Assembly: GCF_001672915.1 (NCBI RefSeq)
Contig: NZ_LZKR01000117.1
Coordinates: forward strand, 33,732 to 97,731
Direction of reading: 5' to 3'
Length of the DNA: 64,000 nucleotides
From: Mycobacterium sp. 1245805.9
Lineage (GTDB): Bacteria; Actinomycetota; Actinomycetes; Mycobacteriales; Mycobacteriaceae
A program made the translations under genes and the position numbers. Every line of letters begins with the position of its first letter. Position 1 is the stretch's first letter. The notes below the pieces were generated by a model. It did no database searches and had not been told where the DNA came from. It saw nothing but the letters and a program-made list of their open reading frames with translations. Below, piece by piece: positions 31,001-36,190 of this stretch.

Positions 31001-31237
31001 CTCTTTGGCCACCGGCTCGAGCAGCATTTCGACCTCGCCGACCAGCGTTGCCAGGTCGGTTTCGATCCCGGCCGAGGACACCAGCTCTTCGAGGGTCTCC
31101 AGCCAGGCGCTGCCCTGGCCGCCGAAGGCGATGGCATACGGCTCGCCGGCCGTCAGGCGGTCGACCAGAGCATGGGCGCTGTGCGGGCTGTTCCCGTCGC
31201 GGTCGGCGGACACCCGGTCGTGCTCGTGGATCGTCAC
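22007..31237 (-). CDS. fas: Type I fatty acid synthase
   Basis: A 3076-residue multifunctional enzyme that makes the C16-C26 acyl-CoA primers for membrane lipids and mycolic acids. Domain order is the mycobacterial one. Acetyltransferase: VVGHSQGVLAV, Ser149. FMN enoyl reductase: CVGGGIGTPERAAE, around residues 420-860. Dehydratase: SGDHNPIHTD, near 1228. Malonyl/palmitoyl transferase: CGHSVGEYTAL, Ser1438. ACP: DGASSRRNQ, Ser1811-1812, after an Ala/Pro-rich linker. Ketoreductase: VVTGASKGSI, near 2120. Ketosynthase: VAACATAAVSM, Cys2724, with HDTSTLANDPNETE and SLTGHAKGG. The GTG start at 31235-31237 follows AGGGGAG. In M. tuberculosis the fas-acpS operon is activated by FasR; no fasR is in this window. 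Confidence 0.98.
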   Translation of the reverse strand: MTIHEHDRVSADRDGNSPHSAHALVDRLTAGEPYAIAFGGQGSAWLETLEELVSSAGIETDLATLVGEVEMLLEPVAKELVVVRPIGFEPLRWVRALAAEDPIPSDKHLTSAAVSIPGVLLTQIAAARALARQGMDWTATPPVAVVGHSQGVLAVEAFNAGGARDIELLALAQLIGAAGTLVARRRGISVLGNRPPMVSVTNADPERIRRLLDEFAQDVRTVLPPVLSIRNGRRSVVITGTPEQLSRFELYCQQISEKEEADRKNKVRGGDVFAPVFDPVRVEVGFHTPRLADGIDIVGGWAEKVGLDVALARKLTEAILVSGVDWVDEITSVHQAGARWILDLGPGDILTRLTAPVIRGLGVGIVPAATRGGQRNLFTVGATPEVARPWSSYAPTVVTLPDGRVKLSTKFTRLTGRSPILLAGMTPTTVDAKIVAAAANAGHWAELAGGGQVTEEIFADRIEELSGLLEPGRTYQFNALFLDPYLWKLQVGGKRLVQKARQSGAAIDGLVISAGIPDLEEAVELIDELNDIGISHVVFKPGTVEQIRSVIRIATEVPTKPVIMHIEGGRAGGHHSWEDLDDLLLATYSELRSRPNITVCVGGGIGTPERAAEYLSGRWAEAYGFPLMPIDGILVGTAAMATLESTTSPSVKRMLVETTGTDQWISAGKAQGGMASSRSQLGADIHEIDNSASRCGRLLDEVAGDADAVAERRDEIIAAMANTAKPYFGDVGEMTYLQWLRRYVELTIGDGDSTADTASPGSPWLADTWRDRFQQMLQRAEARLHPKDFGPIETAFADEELLENPEAAIGRLLESYPDAETVQLHPADVPFFVTLCKTLGKPVNFVPVIDKDVRRWWRSDSLWQAHDARYDADQVCIIPGTAGVAGITRMDEPVGELLDRFEQAAVNEALAAGAEPRPAPSRRRGRADVTGPLAVVLDAPDVQWAGRTTTNPVHRIAEPSDWLVHDGPESQRATHSSTGARLEVDGDGVMLSVPVSGAWVDIPFRLPANTVDGGTPVVSTEDATAAMRAVLAIAAGVDGPDFLPAVTDGTATLTVDWDPERVADHTGVTAIFGEPLAPSLTTVPDALVGPCWPAVFAAIGSAVTDSGVPVVEGLLSLVHLDHAAHVVGTLPTVRAQLTVTATASRALDTDMGRVVPVSVSISDADGAVIATLAERFAILGRTGAAELTDPVRAGGAVSENATDTPRRRRRDVTLTAPVDMRPFAVVSGDHNPIHTDRAAALLAGLESPIVHGMWLSAAAQHAATATDGKARPPARLVGWTARFLGMVRPGDEVDFRVDRVGIDQGAEVLEVAARVGSDLVMSATARLDSPRTVYAFPGQGIQHKGMGMDVRARSKAARKVWDAADKFTRDTLGFSVLHVVRDNPTSIIASGVHYNHPEGVLYLTQFTQVAMATVAAAQVAEMREQGAFVEGAIACGHSVGEYTALACVTGIYELEALLEMVFHRGSKMHDIVPRDELGRSNYRLAAIRPSQIDLPDEDVPAFVAGIAESTGEFLEIVNFNLRGSQYAIAGTVRGLEALEVEIERRREITGGKRSFILVPGIDVPFHSRVLRVGVADFRRALERVMPRDKDPDIIVGRYIPNLVPRPFTLDRDFVQEIRDLVPAEPLDEILADYDTWRRERPGELARKLLIELLAWQFASPVRWIETQDLLFTEEAAGGLGVERFVEIGVKSAPTVAGLATNTLKLPEYAHSTVEVLNAERDAAVLFATDTDPEPEPEDEVGYTAPADAAAPETAAAAPVSAPAAPSGAARPDDITFDAADATLALIALSAKMRIDQIEQLDSIESITDGASSRRNQLLVDLGSELNLGAIDGAAEADLAGLRAQVTKLARTYKPYGPVLSDAINDQLRTVLGPSGKRPAAIAERVKKTWELGDGWAKHVTVEVALGTREGTSVRGGAMGHLHEGALADAASVDKVIDAAVTSVAARHGISVALPSAGGGGGATIDAAALSEFTDQITGRDGVLASAARLVLGQLGLDDPVSVSPAATDAELIDLVTAELGADWPRLVAPVFDAKKAVVFDDRWASAREDLVKLWLTDEGDIDADWMRLSERFEGAGHVVATQATWWQGKSLAAGRQIHASLYGRIAAGAENPLPGPYSSEVAVVTGASKGSIAASVVARLLDGGATVIATTSKLDDERLAFYRGLYRDHARYGAALWVVAANMASYSDIDALVEWVGTEQSESLGPQSIHIKDAQTPTLLFPFAAPRVAGDLSEAGSRSEMEMKVLLWAVQRLIGGLSKIGAERDIASRLHVVLPGSPNRGMFGGDGAYGEAKSALDALVSRWHAESSWAARVSLAHALIGWTRGTGLMGHNDAIVSAVEEAGVTTYSTDEMAAMLLSLCDVESKVAAASKPIEADLTGGLAEANLDMAELAAKAREEMSAEAAGEDDDDAAVGTIRALPSPPRGYRPAPPPEWADLDVDPAELVVIVGGAELGPYGSSRTRFEMEVDNELSAAGVLELAWTTGLIRWEDDPQPGWYDTESGDLVDESELVERYHDTVVERCGIREFVDDGAIDPDHASPLLVSVFLEKDFAFVVSSEADARAFAEFDPEHTIIRPVPDSSDWQVIRKAGTEIRVPRKTKLSRVVGGQVPTGFDPTVWGISPDMASSIDRLAVWNIVATVDAFLSAGFSPAEVMRYVHPSMVANTMGTGMGGGTSMQTMYHGNLLGRNKPNDIFQEVLPNIVAAHVVQSYIGSYGAMIHPVAACATAAVSMEEGLDKIRLGKAEMVVAGGIDDLTLEGIIGFGDMAATADTGMMRGRGIHDSKFSRPNDRRRLGFVEAQGGGTILMARGDLALKMGLPVLAVVAFAQSFGDGVHTSIPAPGLGALGAGRGGKDSPLARALAKLGVGADDIAVISKHDTSTLANDPNETELHERLADSLGRSPGAPLFVVSQKSLTGHAKGGAAVFQTMGLCQMLRDGVIPPNRSLDCVDDELAGSSHFVWVRDTLRLGEKFPLKAGMLTSLGFGHVSGLVALVHPQAFIAALDPDQRADYQRRADARLLAGQRRLVSAIAGGPPMYQRPPDRRFDHEVAEKRQEAAMLLNPAARLGDDDAYQVPAG

Positions 31238-31737
31238 CTTCGTCTCCCCTGTATGCGTCTTTTACGTCTCGGTTTCGTTCGGCCGGTCGGCCCCATCGGT
31301 CGGGGGCCTGCTCGGTCTCACTCGATTCCCCGTCGAATCACAGCCGGAGGACGGCTGGCCGGTGTGCTGTCGCGGACCGCCTCGAAGGATCGAGCGGCGC
31401 GGCGGACAGCATCGGCTGTACTAAGAGTGTCATAAGGATCAGTGCCCTTTTTGCATGTTGATCGGTTACTGGTGAGTTCTACGCACGGGTAACCGTGTCG
31501 TGGGTAACACCGGCTTTGACCGCCCGCGCGGGCGCGGCGAACAAACCTGCTGCATGCAGGTGGTTACGGTCGAGTAGCTATAACTGCGCTGATCAAGGCA
31601 CGATTGTTATGTAATCGTTATGTTAAAAAAATCGACTCGCTTAACCGCCGTTGACGCCGCGTCAGCGCCGTCCGACGGGCCCGCGGCGCGTGTGAATGAG
31701 CGAACGAGTGTTTGCTGGAAGCTGGACCGCCGGGACC
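31238..31737. promoter_or_regulatory. 500-bp region holding the fas promoter
   Basis: A non-coding stretch upstream of fas and downstream of the DUF1906 gene (both on the minus strand). It contains an AT-rich block at about 31604-31632 with a near-repeat GTTATGTAATC / GTTATGTTAA, unusual for this GC-rich DNA. By position it carries the fas promoter and, from knowledge of M. tuberculosis, the FasR operator. I could not identify the operator by eye. Confidence 0.5.
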
Positions 31738-32457
31738 CTACGCCCACTGACCGAATTGCGGTTTGAGGATTTCGTTGATGTCGACCCCTACCCCGCCGAC
31801 GCTTCGTTTGTCGATCTCGACCTGATGCAGGCTCGCCGCCGGGTGGGCGAAGCCCTTGGGCGAGCCCCAGTTGTGCTGCCAGAAGTACGCGCCGAGCCCG
31901 TCGTGCAGCGCCCAGTCGATGGTTTTCGAATTGGCGTACACCCCGGTGCGCTCGTGCCCGATCACCGACTCCCAGGAACGCAGATACGGCACGATCAGCT
32001 GCTTGTACTGCTCGTACGACGGGTCGTCGTCGATCGACGCGTAGATCGGGGCGTTCGCCGGACCGCCGGCGGCCGCATGCAACTGCATCCCGCGCTGGGC
32101 GTGTTGCAGGCCCGCCGCCGCCCCGCCCAGCCAGTCGGCCGTGGACCCCTTGCCGTACTGGTAACAGGAGACGATCTTGAGCCCGTTGCTGCTCAGGTCG
32201 CGGGCCTCGCCAACCTGAATCGGCTTGCCCAGCATCCAGTTGCCGCCCGGCCGGCGGTCGGAGACGTACCGAATGGATCCGACCGCTCCGGCGGCCCTGA
32301 TCTGGCTGGCCGGGATGACCCCCGCGGCGTAGTCCAGCAGCGTGCCCAGCGACGCTGACGCCGGCGCGGCGCGCAACGACGCCGCCGCGACGCCCAGCCC
32401 TACCAGGCCCGGGGTTGCGGCCACGAATTTGAGCACGTCACGGCGCGAGACCGACAC
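31738..32457 (-). CDS. Tat-exported DUF1906 glycoside-hydrolase-like protein (Rv2525c-like)
   Basis: A 239-residue protein. The N-terminus SVSRRDVLKFVAATPG is a twin-arginine signal, followed by a hydrophobic stretch and an APASAS cleavage site. The mature part is the DUF1906 TIM-barrel domain: IRYVSDRRPGGNW, GLKIVSCYQYGKGS, IYASIDDDPSYEQYK and VEIDKRSVGGVGVDINEILK hold the conserved acidic residues. The M. tuberculosis homologue is exported by Tat and lies upstream of fas, as here. A role in cell-wall glycan remodelling is suggested for the family but the substrate is unknown. The start is GTG. Confidence 0.93.
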   Translation of the reverse strand: MSVSRRDVLKFVAATPGLVGLGVAAASLRAAPASASLGTLLDYAAGVIPASQIRAAGAVGSIRYVSDRRPGGNWMLGKPIQVGEARDLSSNGLKIVSCYQYGKGSTADWLGGAAAGLQHAQRGMQLHAAAGGPANAPIYASIDDDPSYEQYKQLIVPYLRSWESVIGHERTGVYANSKTIDWALHDGLGAYFWQHNWGSPKGFAHPAASLHQVEIDKRSVGGVGVDINEILKPQFGQWA

Positions 32458-32526
32458 ATGCCACAGGGTACGACAGGAACATCACTTGTCCCATCAACCA
32501 CTTAGATCACAGCGATCACATATGCG

Positions 32527-33399
32527 TCACATCGACGCATCGCTCGGCAGCACGATGACGATGATGGCCTCCAGGCCGCGGCGGGCCGTCTGCCGCGACA
32601 TCTCATCAAGGAAGTGGGCGGCCGCCGGGCTTATCGATCCGGCCCAGGCCCGGAATCCCTGCACCATCACCGGGTCGTTCACCAACAACGGTTGCACCTG
32701 CCGCAGCACGCCGACCAGGTCGTCGGGCAACGGGTCGGCCACTTGCGCGTCGATCCAGGTGCGCGCGAGTTCTGTTGCCGCGGAATCGCTTTCGTCTAAC
32801 GCAACCACGTCGTTGGCGAGTTTGCGCAGGCGGTCGAAGAGCACCTGATGTCCCGGCGTCTCGGCCAGTTGCTCCAGCAGCGTGCTGGCCGCCGGGGGCA
32901 ACGCCATCTGCCCGAACAAAGCGGGGACCGGCAGCTCCCACCCGTCGAAGAGCTGGGCGTACATCTCGGTGACGGACGGGGAAAGCGGGGCGGTGAGCCT
33001 GCCGATGACGCCGATGCTGTCGCGATGCCTCGTCGCCAGCCTGCGCAGGATGTCTTCGTTGAGGCCGGACGGGCCCGTGTCGATCGCGGTATCGATCGCC
33101 GCGATCAGCTGATCCAGCCGGTCGCGCTCGCGGACGAGCAGGGTGCGGTGCTCGTCCAGCAGCCCGGCCAGGGTGGTCTGGCCGCCGTCGAGCAACCGCT
33201 GGATGTCGTTGATGCCGACGCCGAGGCTTCGCATCAGGTCGATGCGCAGCAGCTCGAGCACCTGGTCGACGTCGAAGACGCGATAGCCGTTGCTGAGGTA
33301 TTCGGCGTGCAGCAGCCCAATTTTCTCGTAATGGCGGATGCGGCCCGATGCGATTCCGGTCAGGGCCGCGACGTCGCCGATCAGCAACTGCTCAGCCAC
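32527..33399 (-). CDS. MerR-family transcriptional regulator
   Basis: A 290-residue regulator. The N-terminal winged helix LLIGDVAALTGIASGRIRHYEKIGLL, followed by NGYRVFDVDQVLELL and the coiled-coil segment ILRIDLMRSLGVGINDIQ, is the MerR signature. The remaining roughly 200 residues are a helical effector-binding domain without the Cys cluster of metal sensors, so an organic ligand is more likely. It is divergent from the Rieske oxygenase gene across 40 bp that contain a classic MerR operator, implying autoregulation and activation of the oxygenase. The start is a GTG at 33397-33399. Confidence 0.9.
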   Translation of the reverse strand: MAEQLLIGDVAALTGIASGRIRHYEKIGLLHAEYLSNGYRVFDVDQVLELLRIDLMRSLGVGINDIQRLLDGGQTTLAGLLDEHRTLLVRERDRLDQLIAAIDTAIDTGPSGLNEDILRRLATRHRDSIGVIGRLTAPLSPSVTEMYAQLFDGWELPVPALFGQMALPPAASTLLEQLAETPGHQVLFDRLRKLANDVVALDESDSAATELARTWIDAQVADPLPDDLVGVLRQVQPLLVNDPVMVQGFRAWAGSISPAAAHFLDEMSRQTARRGLEAIIVIVLPSDASM

Positions 33400-33402
33400 G
33401 GC

Positions 33403-33433
33403 TTGACCTTACAACTGTCACAAGGTCTGTACT
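33403..33433 (+). promoter_or_regulatory. MerR-type promoter/operator of the Rieske oxygenase gene
   Basis: TTGACC at 33403-33408 and TGTACT at 33428-33433 form -35 and -10 boxes separated by 19 bp, the over-long spacer used by MerR activators. A perfect inverted repeat GACCTT (33405-33410) / AAGGTC (33422-33427) overlaps the -35 box and fills most of the spacer. The ATG lies seven bases past the -10, so the transcript is probably leaderless. Confidence 0.75.
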
Positions 33434-33439
33434 GGGCAT

Positions 33440-34696
33440 ATGGAGCGTGAGCAGCTCGTCGACCTGACGCGGCGTGCGTTGAAGCTGGCGCGCGACAAGA
33501 CGACCGACCTTGCCCCGTCGCAGCATCGGGTCGACGCACGGGATTACACGTCGGTCGAGCGGCACGAACGGGACCGGGCCATGCTGCTGGCCAGCCCGCA
33601 GTTGGTCGGCTACGTCTCGGAGCTCCCGGCTCCGGGCGCGTACTGCACCAAGACGGTGATGGGCCGATCCATCCTGCTGACGCGCACGTCGGCGGGTTCG
33701 GTCAAGGCGTTCGACAACGTCTGCCTGCACCGTCAATCGCAGGTCGCAACGGGGTGCGGCACCGCGAAGCGGTTCACGTGTCCGTACCACGCGTGGACGT
33801 ACGACAACACGGGGCGCTTGGTGGCGCTTCCGGGACGTGAGGGGTTCCCGGAGGCGTCGACCGCAAGCGCGGCGAAGCCGGGCGCAGCGGGTCGGCGCCC
33901 ATCGGAGGAGGCGTCGACCGCAAGCGCGGCGAAGCCGGGCGCAGCGGGTCGGCGCCCATCGGAGGAGGCGTCGATCAAGTCCGATGGTTTGACCGAACTG
34001 CCGGCCGCTGAATACGCCGGATTCCTTTGGGTCGCGCTGGATCCCAGCGCGACCCTGGACGTCGCCGCACACCTGGGACCGCTGGCCGAGGAGCTCGATT
34101 CGTGGGGCATCGGCCGGTGGTCCCCGTTGGGCGAGAAGGTGCTCGACTTTCCGATCAACTGGAAGCTGGCGGCCGACACCTTCGCGGAGAACTACCATTT
34201 CGCCACCGTGCACCGGCAAACCTTTGCCACCATTGCCCGGAGCAACTGCACGGTGTTCGACGCGTTCGGCCCCCATCATCGGTTGATCTTCCCGCTCAAC
34301 ACGATCCTGGACCTCGACGACGTTCCCGAGGAGCAATGGGACCCGTTCCACAACATGGTCGTGATCTACGCGCTGTTCCCCAACATCGTGCTGTCGGTGA
34401 CCATCGCCAACGGCGAGCTCTTCCGCATCTACCCCGGCGACCGGCCCGGCCGGTCGATCACCGTGCACCAGAACTCGACACCGCTGGACCTGTCCGACGA
34501 GTCCGTGGCCGCCGGCGCTCAGGCCGTCTTCGAGTACGCCCACTCCACGGTCCGCGACGAGGACTACCGGCTGGTCGAAGGTCTGCAGGCCAACCTCGAG
34601 TCGGGTGCCCGGGATCACCTGGTGTTCGGCCGCAACGAACCCGGGCTGCAGCACCGCCACATCACCTGGGCCGACGCGCTCGCGCCGAGTCTGTAA
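33440..34696 (+). CDS. Rieske non-heme iron oxygenase, alpha-subunit type, with in-frame repeat insert
   Basis: A 418-residue ring-hydroxylating-type oxygenase. The Rieske cluster ligands are CLHRQS (Cys, His) and CPYHAW (Cys, His). The mononuclear iron site is in AENYHFATVH with the expected two His. Between the Rieske and catalytic domains, right after LVALPGREGFPE, are two copies of a 19-residue Ala/Gly/Arg/Ser-rich unit (EASTASAAKPGAAGRRPSE) not expected in the family, encoded by a 57-bp DNA repeat. Normal family sequence resumes at SDGLTELPAAEYAGFLWVAL. The gene faces the MerR regulator and is probably under its control. The substrate is unknown. The electron-transfer partner is not adjacent. 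Confidence 0.88.
   Translation: MEREQLVDLTRRALKLARDKTTDLAPSQHRVDARDYTSVERHERDRAMLLASPQLVGYVSELPAPGAYCTKTVMGRSILLTRTSAGSVKAFDNVCLHRQSQVATGCGTAKRFTCPYHAWTYDNTGRLVALPGREGFPEASTASAAKPGAAGRRPSEEASTASAAKPGAAGRRPSEEASIKSDGLTELPAAEYAGFLWVALDPSATLDVAAHLGPLAEELDSWGIGRWSPLGEKVLDFPINWKLAADTFAENYHFATVHRQTFATIARSNCTVFDAFGPHHRLIFPLNTILDLDDVPEEQWDPFHNMVVIYALFPNIVLSVTIANGELFRIYPGDRPGRSITVHQNSTPLDLSDESVAAGAQAVFEYAHSTVRDEDYRLVEGLQANLESGARDHLVFGRNEPGLQHRHITWADALAPSL
33851..33974 (+). repeat. 57-bp tandem repeat (2 units plus 10 bp) inside the oxygenase gene
   Basis: Unit 1 is 33851-33907 and unit 2 is 33908-33964, identical to each other; the first 10 bases (GAGGCGTCGA) recur at 33965-33974. Each unit encodes 19 residues in frame. 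The GCGGCGAAGCCGGGCGCAGC core resembles the interspersed MIRU/VNTR-type repeats of mycobacteria; that resemblance is from memory. Confidence 0.9.
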
Positions 34697-34747
34697 ATCT
34701 GCAGCGAAAGTGCGAGTGAACGCCTGCAAATTTACAGGCTCGGCGCG
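34681..34747. terminator. Bidirectional hairpin between convergent genes
   Basis: A 24-base left arm (34681-34704) and right arm (34724-34747) match at 22 of 24 positions, around an AT-containing centre (CTGTAAATCTGCAG against CTGCAAATTTACAG). The loop is 19 bases. The left arm includes the oxygenase stop codon, and the right arm ends just before the stop of the CrtC-like gene. It probably terminates both transcripts. Confidence 0.75.
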
Positions 34748-34753
34748 GAGCCC

Positions 34754-36118
34754 TCAGTTCTGCTCGGACAGGACGGCGATCAGATCCTCGAGAATGGTTG
34801 CCAGCGCTCCATTTTCGACGGGAGCCGCGCCCCTCAACAGCTCGACCGCCTCGCCGCGCCGGCCGGCGGCAACCAGCGGAACCACCCGGTCGGCGAGCAT
34901 CTGCAGCTCCGGCGCGGGTGGCGAGGCGTTCGCGACGGTGGTGGCCAGCACCTCGACCAGCTCCCAATCGCGATACAGCGCGAGCGAGCGCTCGTTGAAG
35001 GCAAACCCGGTGACGGGTTTGCCCCACAGCGTCCCTTGGTAACGGTAGGGACCTACCATGTACTCGATCGGCAGGCCGTGCGCCGGGGCCGCGACCAGCG
35101 GCTCTCCGACAATGTCCAGTTGCAGTGTGGCGCAGCGGATCCGGTGGCGGTCCGGCATGTATCGAGCCGGGGCGACCGGCCGCACCAGCGGGCGCACCGC
35201 GTCCGGCCAGCGGACATAGCTGTGGATCGTGACCTCGACGTCCTCGGCGCAGTCGGGCGGCGTGGCCGGATCGGGATAGCTGGCCGTGACGCCGGTAAAC
35301 GGTTGCAGCGCATTGCCGTTCGTTCGGTCGAATTGCCGCCAGATGCTCAGGTCCACGCCGTTGTCGAAGTTGATGGTGCGCCATTCGTGTGACCGGGCCC
35401 GCGGGTCTCCCCCGCTTCCCCCGCCGCCGGCGTACTTCGGGAACCACTGCCGGTCGACGTGCCCGCCGCTGCCGGAGACCTGCTCGACGACGTCTCCCCA
35501 GCGCAGTGTTCCCGTCATCGCCATTCCCGTCTGGAAATACGAGTACGTGTCGCTCTGGCCGAAGCAGACGATCTTCCCGTTGTAGGTCGACGCGCCCACC
35601 GGTGTCGGTGCGCGCGTTGGGGTTACGGCCAGGTCGAGCCGCATCGGCCGGCCGGAGTGGTCCTCGCCGACCAGGCTGACGCGGTACGTGTACGGCAGCA
35701 ATTTCCCGTCGCCGTCGCGGCACGCGCTCCACGACGCGGTACCCGCGCCGCTGTGGTAGCTCAGGTCGAGGTAACCCGGCGCCATGGTCAGCTTGCGCTG
35801 GGCCCCCGGCTCCATGTTCGCCGGCGGCATGTCGTAGTCCGTGTAGGTGCCGTAGTCACCGGTGTCCAGGTCGAACAGCGCCATCGTGTAGAAATCCGCG
35901 ACGATCGTTCCACCCGGCCGGTTCTTGTTGAAGATGGTCAGGAAGGCAAACGAGCGACCGCTTTCGGCGTCGAGCTGACCGGCGATGAACCAGGTGTCCG
36001 ACTCCTGGTCGGCGTGTTCGCCTTCGGCCGCGGGGAAATCCAGCTGGGGATCGCCGGGCACCAACCGAAATGGGTAGGTGCGCCAATCGCTATCCATATC
36101 GCTTGCCACGGCGCCCAT
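34754..36118 (-). CDS. CrtC/AttH-like (lipocalin-fold) protein
   Basis: A 454-residue soluble protein. Blocks such as ESDTWFIAGQLDAESGRSFAFLTIF, GTIVADFYTMALFDLDTG and DRQWFPKYAGG match the AttH/CrtC (carotenoid 1,2-hydratase) lipocalin-like superfamily, in which the HVDRQWFP segment is conserved. Members hydrate isoprenoid double bonds or have no known activity. The C-terminal 60 residues are helical. The ATG at 36118 abuts GAAGG too closely; a GTG at 36109 is better placed behind AAGGA, so translation may begin there. It is divergent from the ALDH gene across a palindromic operator. A role in processing a terpenoid or other hydrophobic substrate is inference. Confidence 0.75.
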   Translation of the reverse strand: MGAVASDMDSDWRTYPFRLVPGDPQLDFPAAEGEHADQESDTWFIAGQLDAESGRSFAFLTIFNKNRPGGTIVADFYTMALFDLDTGDYGTYTDYDMPPANMEPGAQRKLTMAPGYLDLSYHSGAGTASWSACRDGDGKLLPYTYRVSLVGEDHSGRPMRLDLAVTPTRAPTPVGASTYNGKIVCFGQSDTYSYFQTGMAMTGTLRWGDVVEQVSGSGGHVDRQWFPKYAGGGGSGGDPRARSHEWRTINFDNGVDLSIWRQFDRTNGNALQPFTGVTASYPDPATPPDCAEDVEVTIHSYVRWPDAVRPLVRPVAPARYMPDRHRIRCATLQLDIVGEPLVAAPAHGLPIEYMVGPYRYQGTLWGKPVTGFAFNERSLALYRDWELVEVLATTVANASPPAPELQMLADRVVPLVAAGRRGEAVELLRGAAPVENGALATILEDLIAVLSEQN

Positions 36119-36126
36119 CCTTCTTT

Positions 36127-36154
36127 TTTCGCTATGTTAGCGTCAATAGCGAAA
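36127..36154. promoter_or_regulatory. Palindromic operator between the CrtC-like and ALDH genes
   Basis: TTTCGCTAT (36127-36135) and ATAGCGAAA (36146-36154) form a perfect 9-bp inverted repeat with a 10-bp spacer. Nested in it, CGCTATGTTAGCG (36130-36142) is itself a 5-3-5 palindrome. It lies in the 72-bp divergent intergenic region and is a probable repressor site for both genes. Confidence 0.65.
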
Positions 36155-36190
36155 TTACGGTCGCGGTCCCATTCCCCGAGGAAGTGCTCG

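Noticed and set aside
31322..31340. GATTC-n6-GAATC inverted repeat upstream of fas as a possible FasR site.
   Set aside because: Arms of only five bases in a 500-bp region are expected by chance, and I do not recall the FasR consensus well enough to match it.
33774..33959. A minus-strand open frame across the 57-bp repeats that also repeats a peptide.
   Set aside because: It follows automatically from the in-frame repeat on the coding strand; the oxygenase frame has the Rieske and iron ligands.
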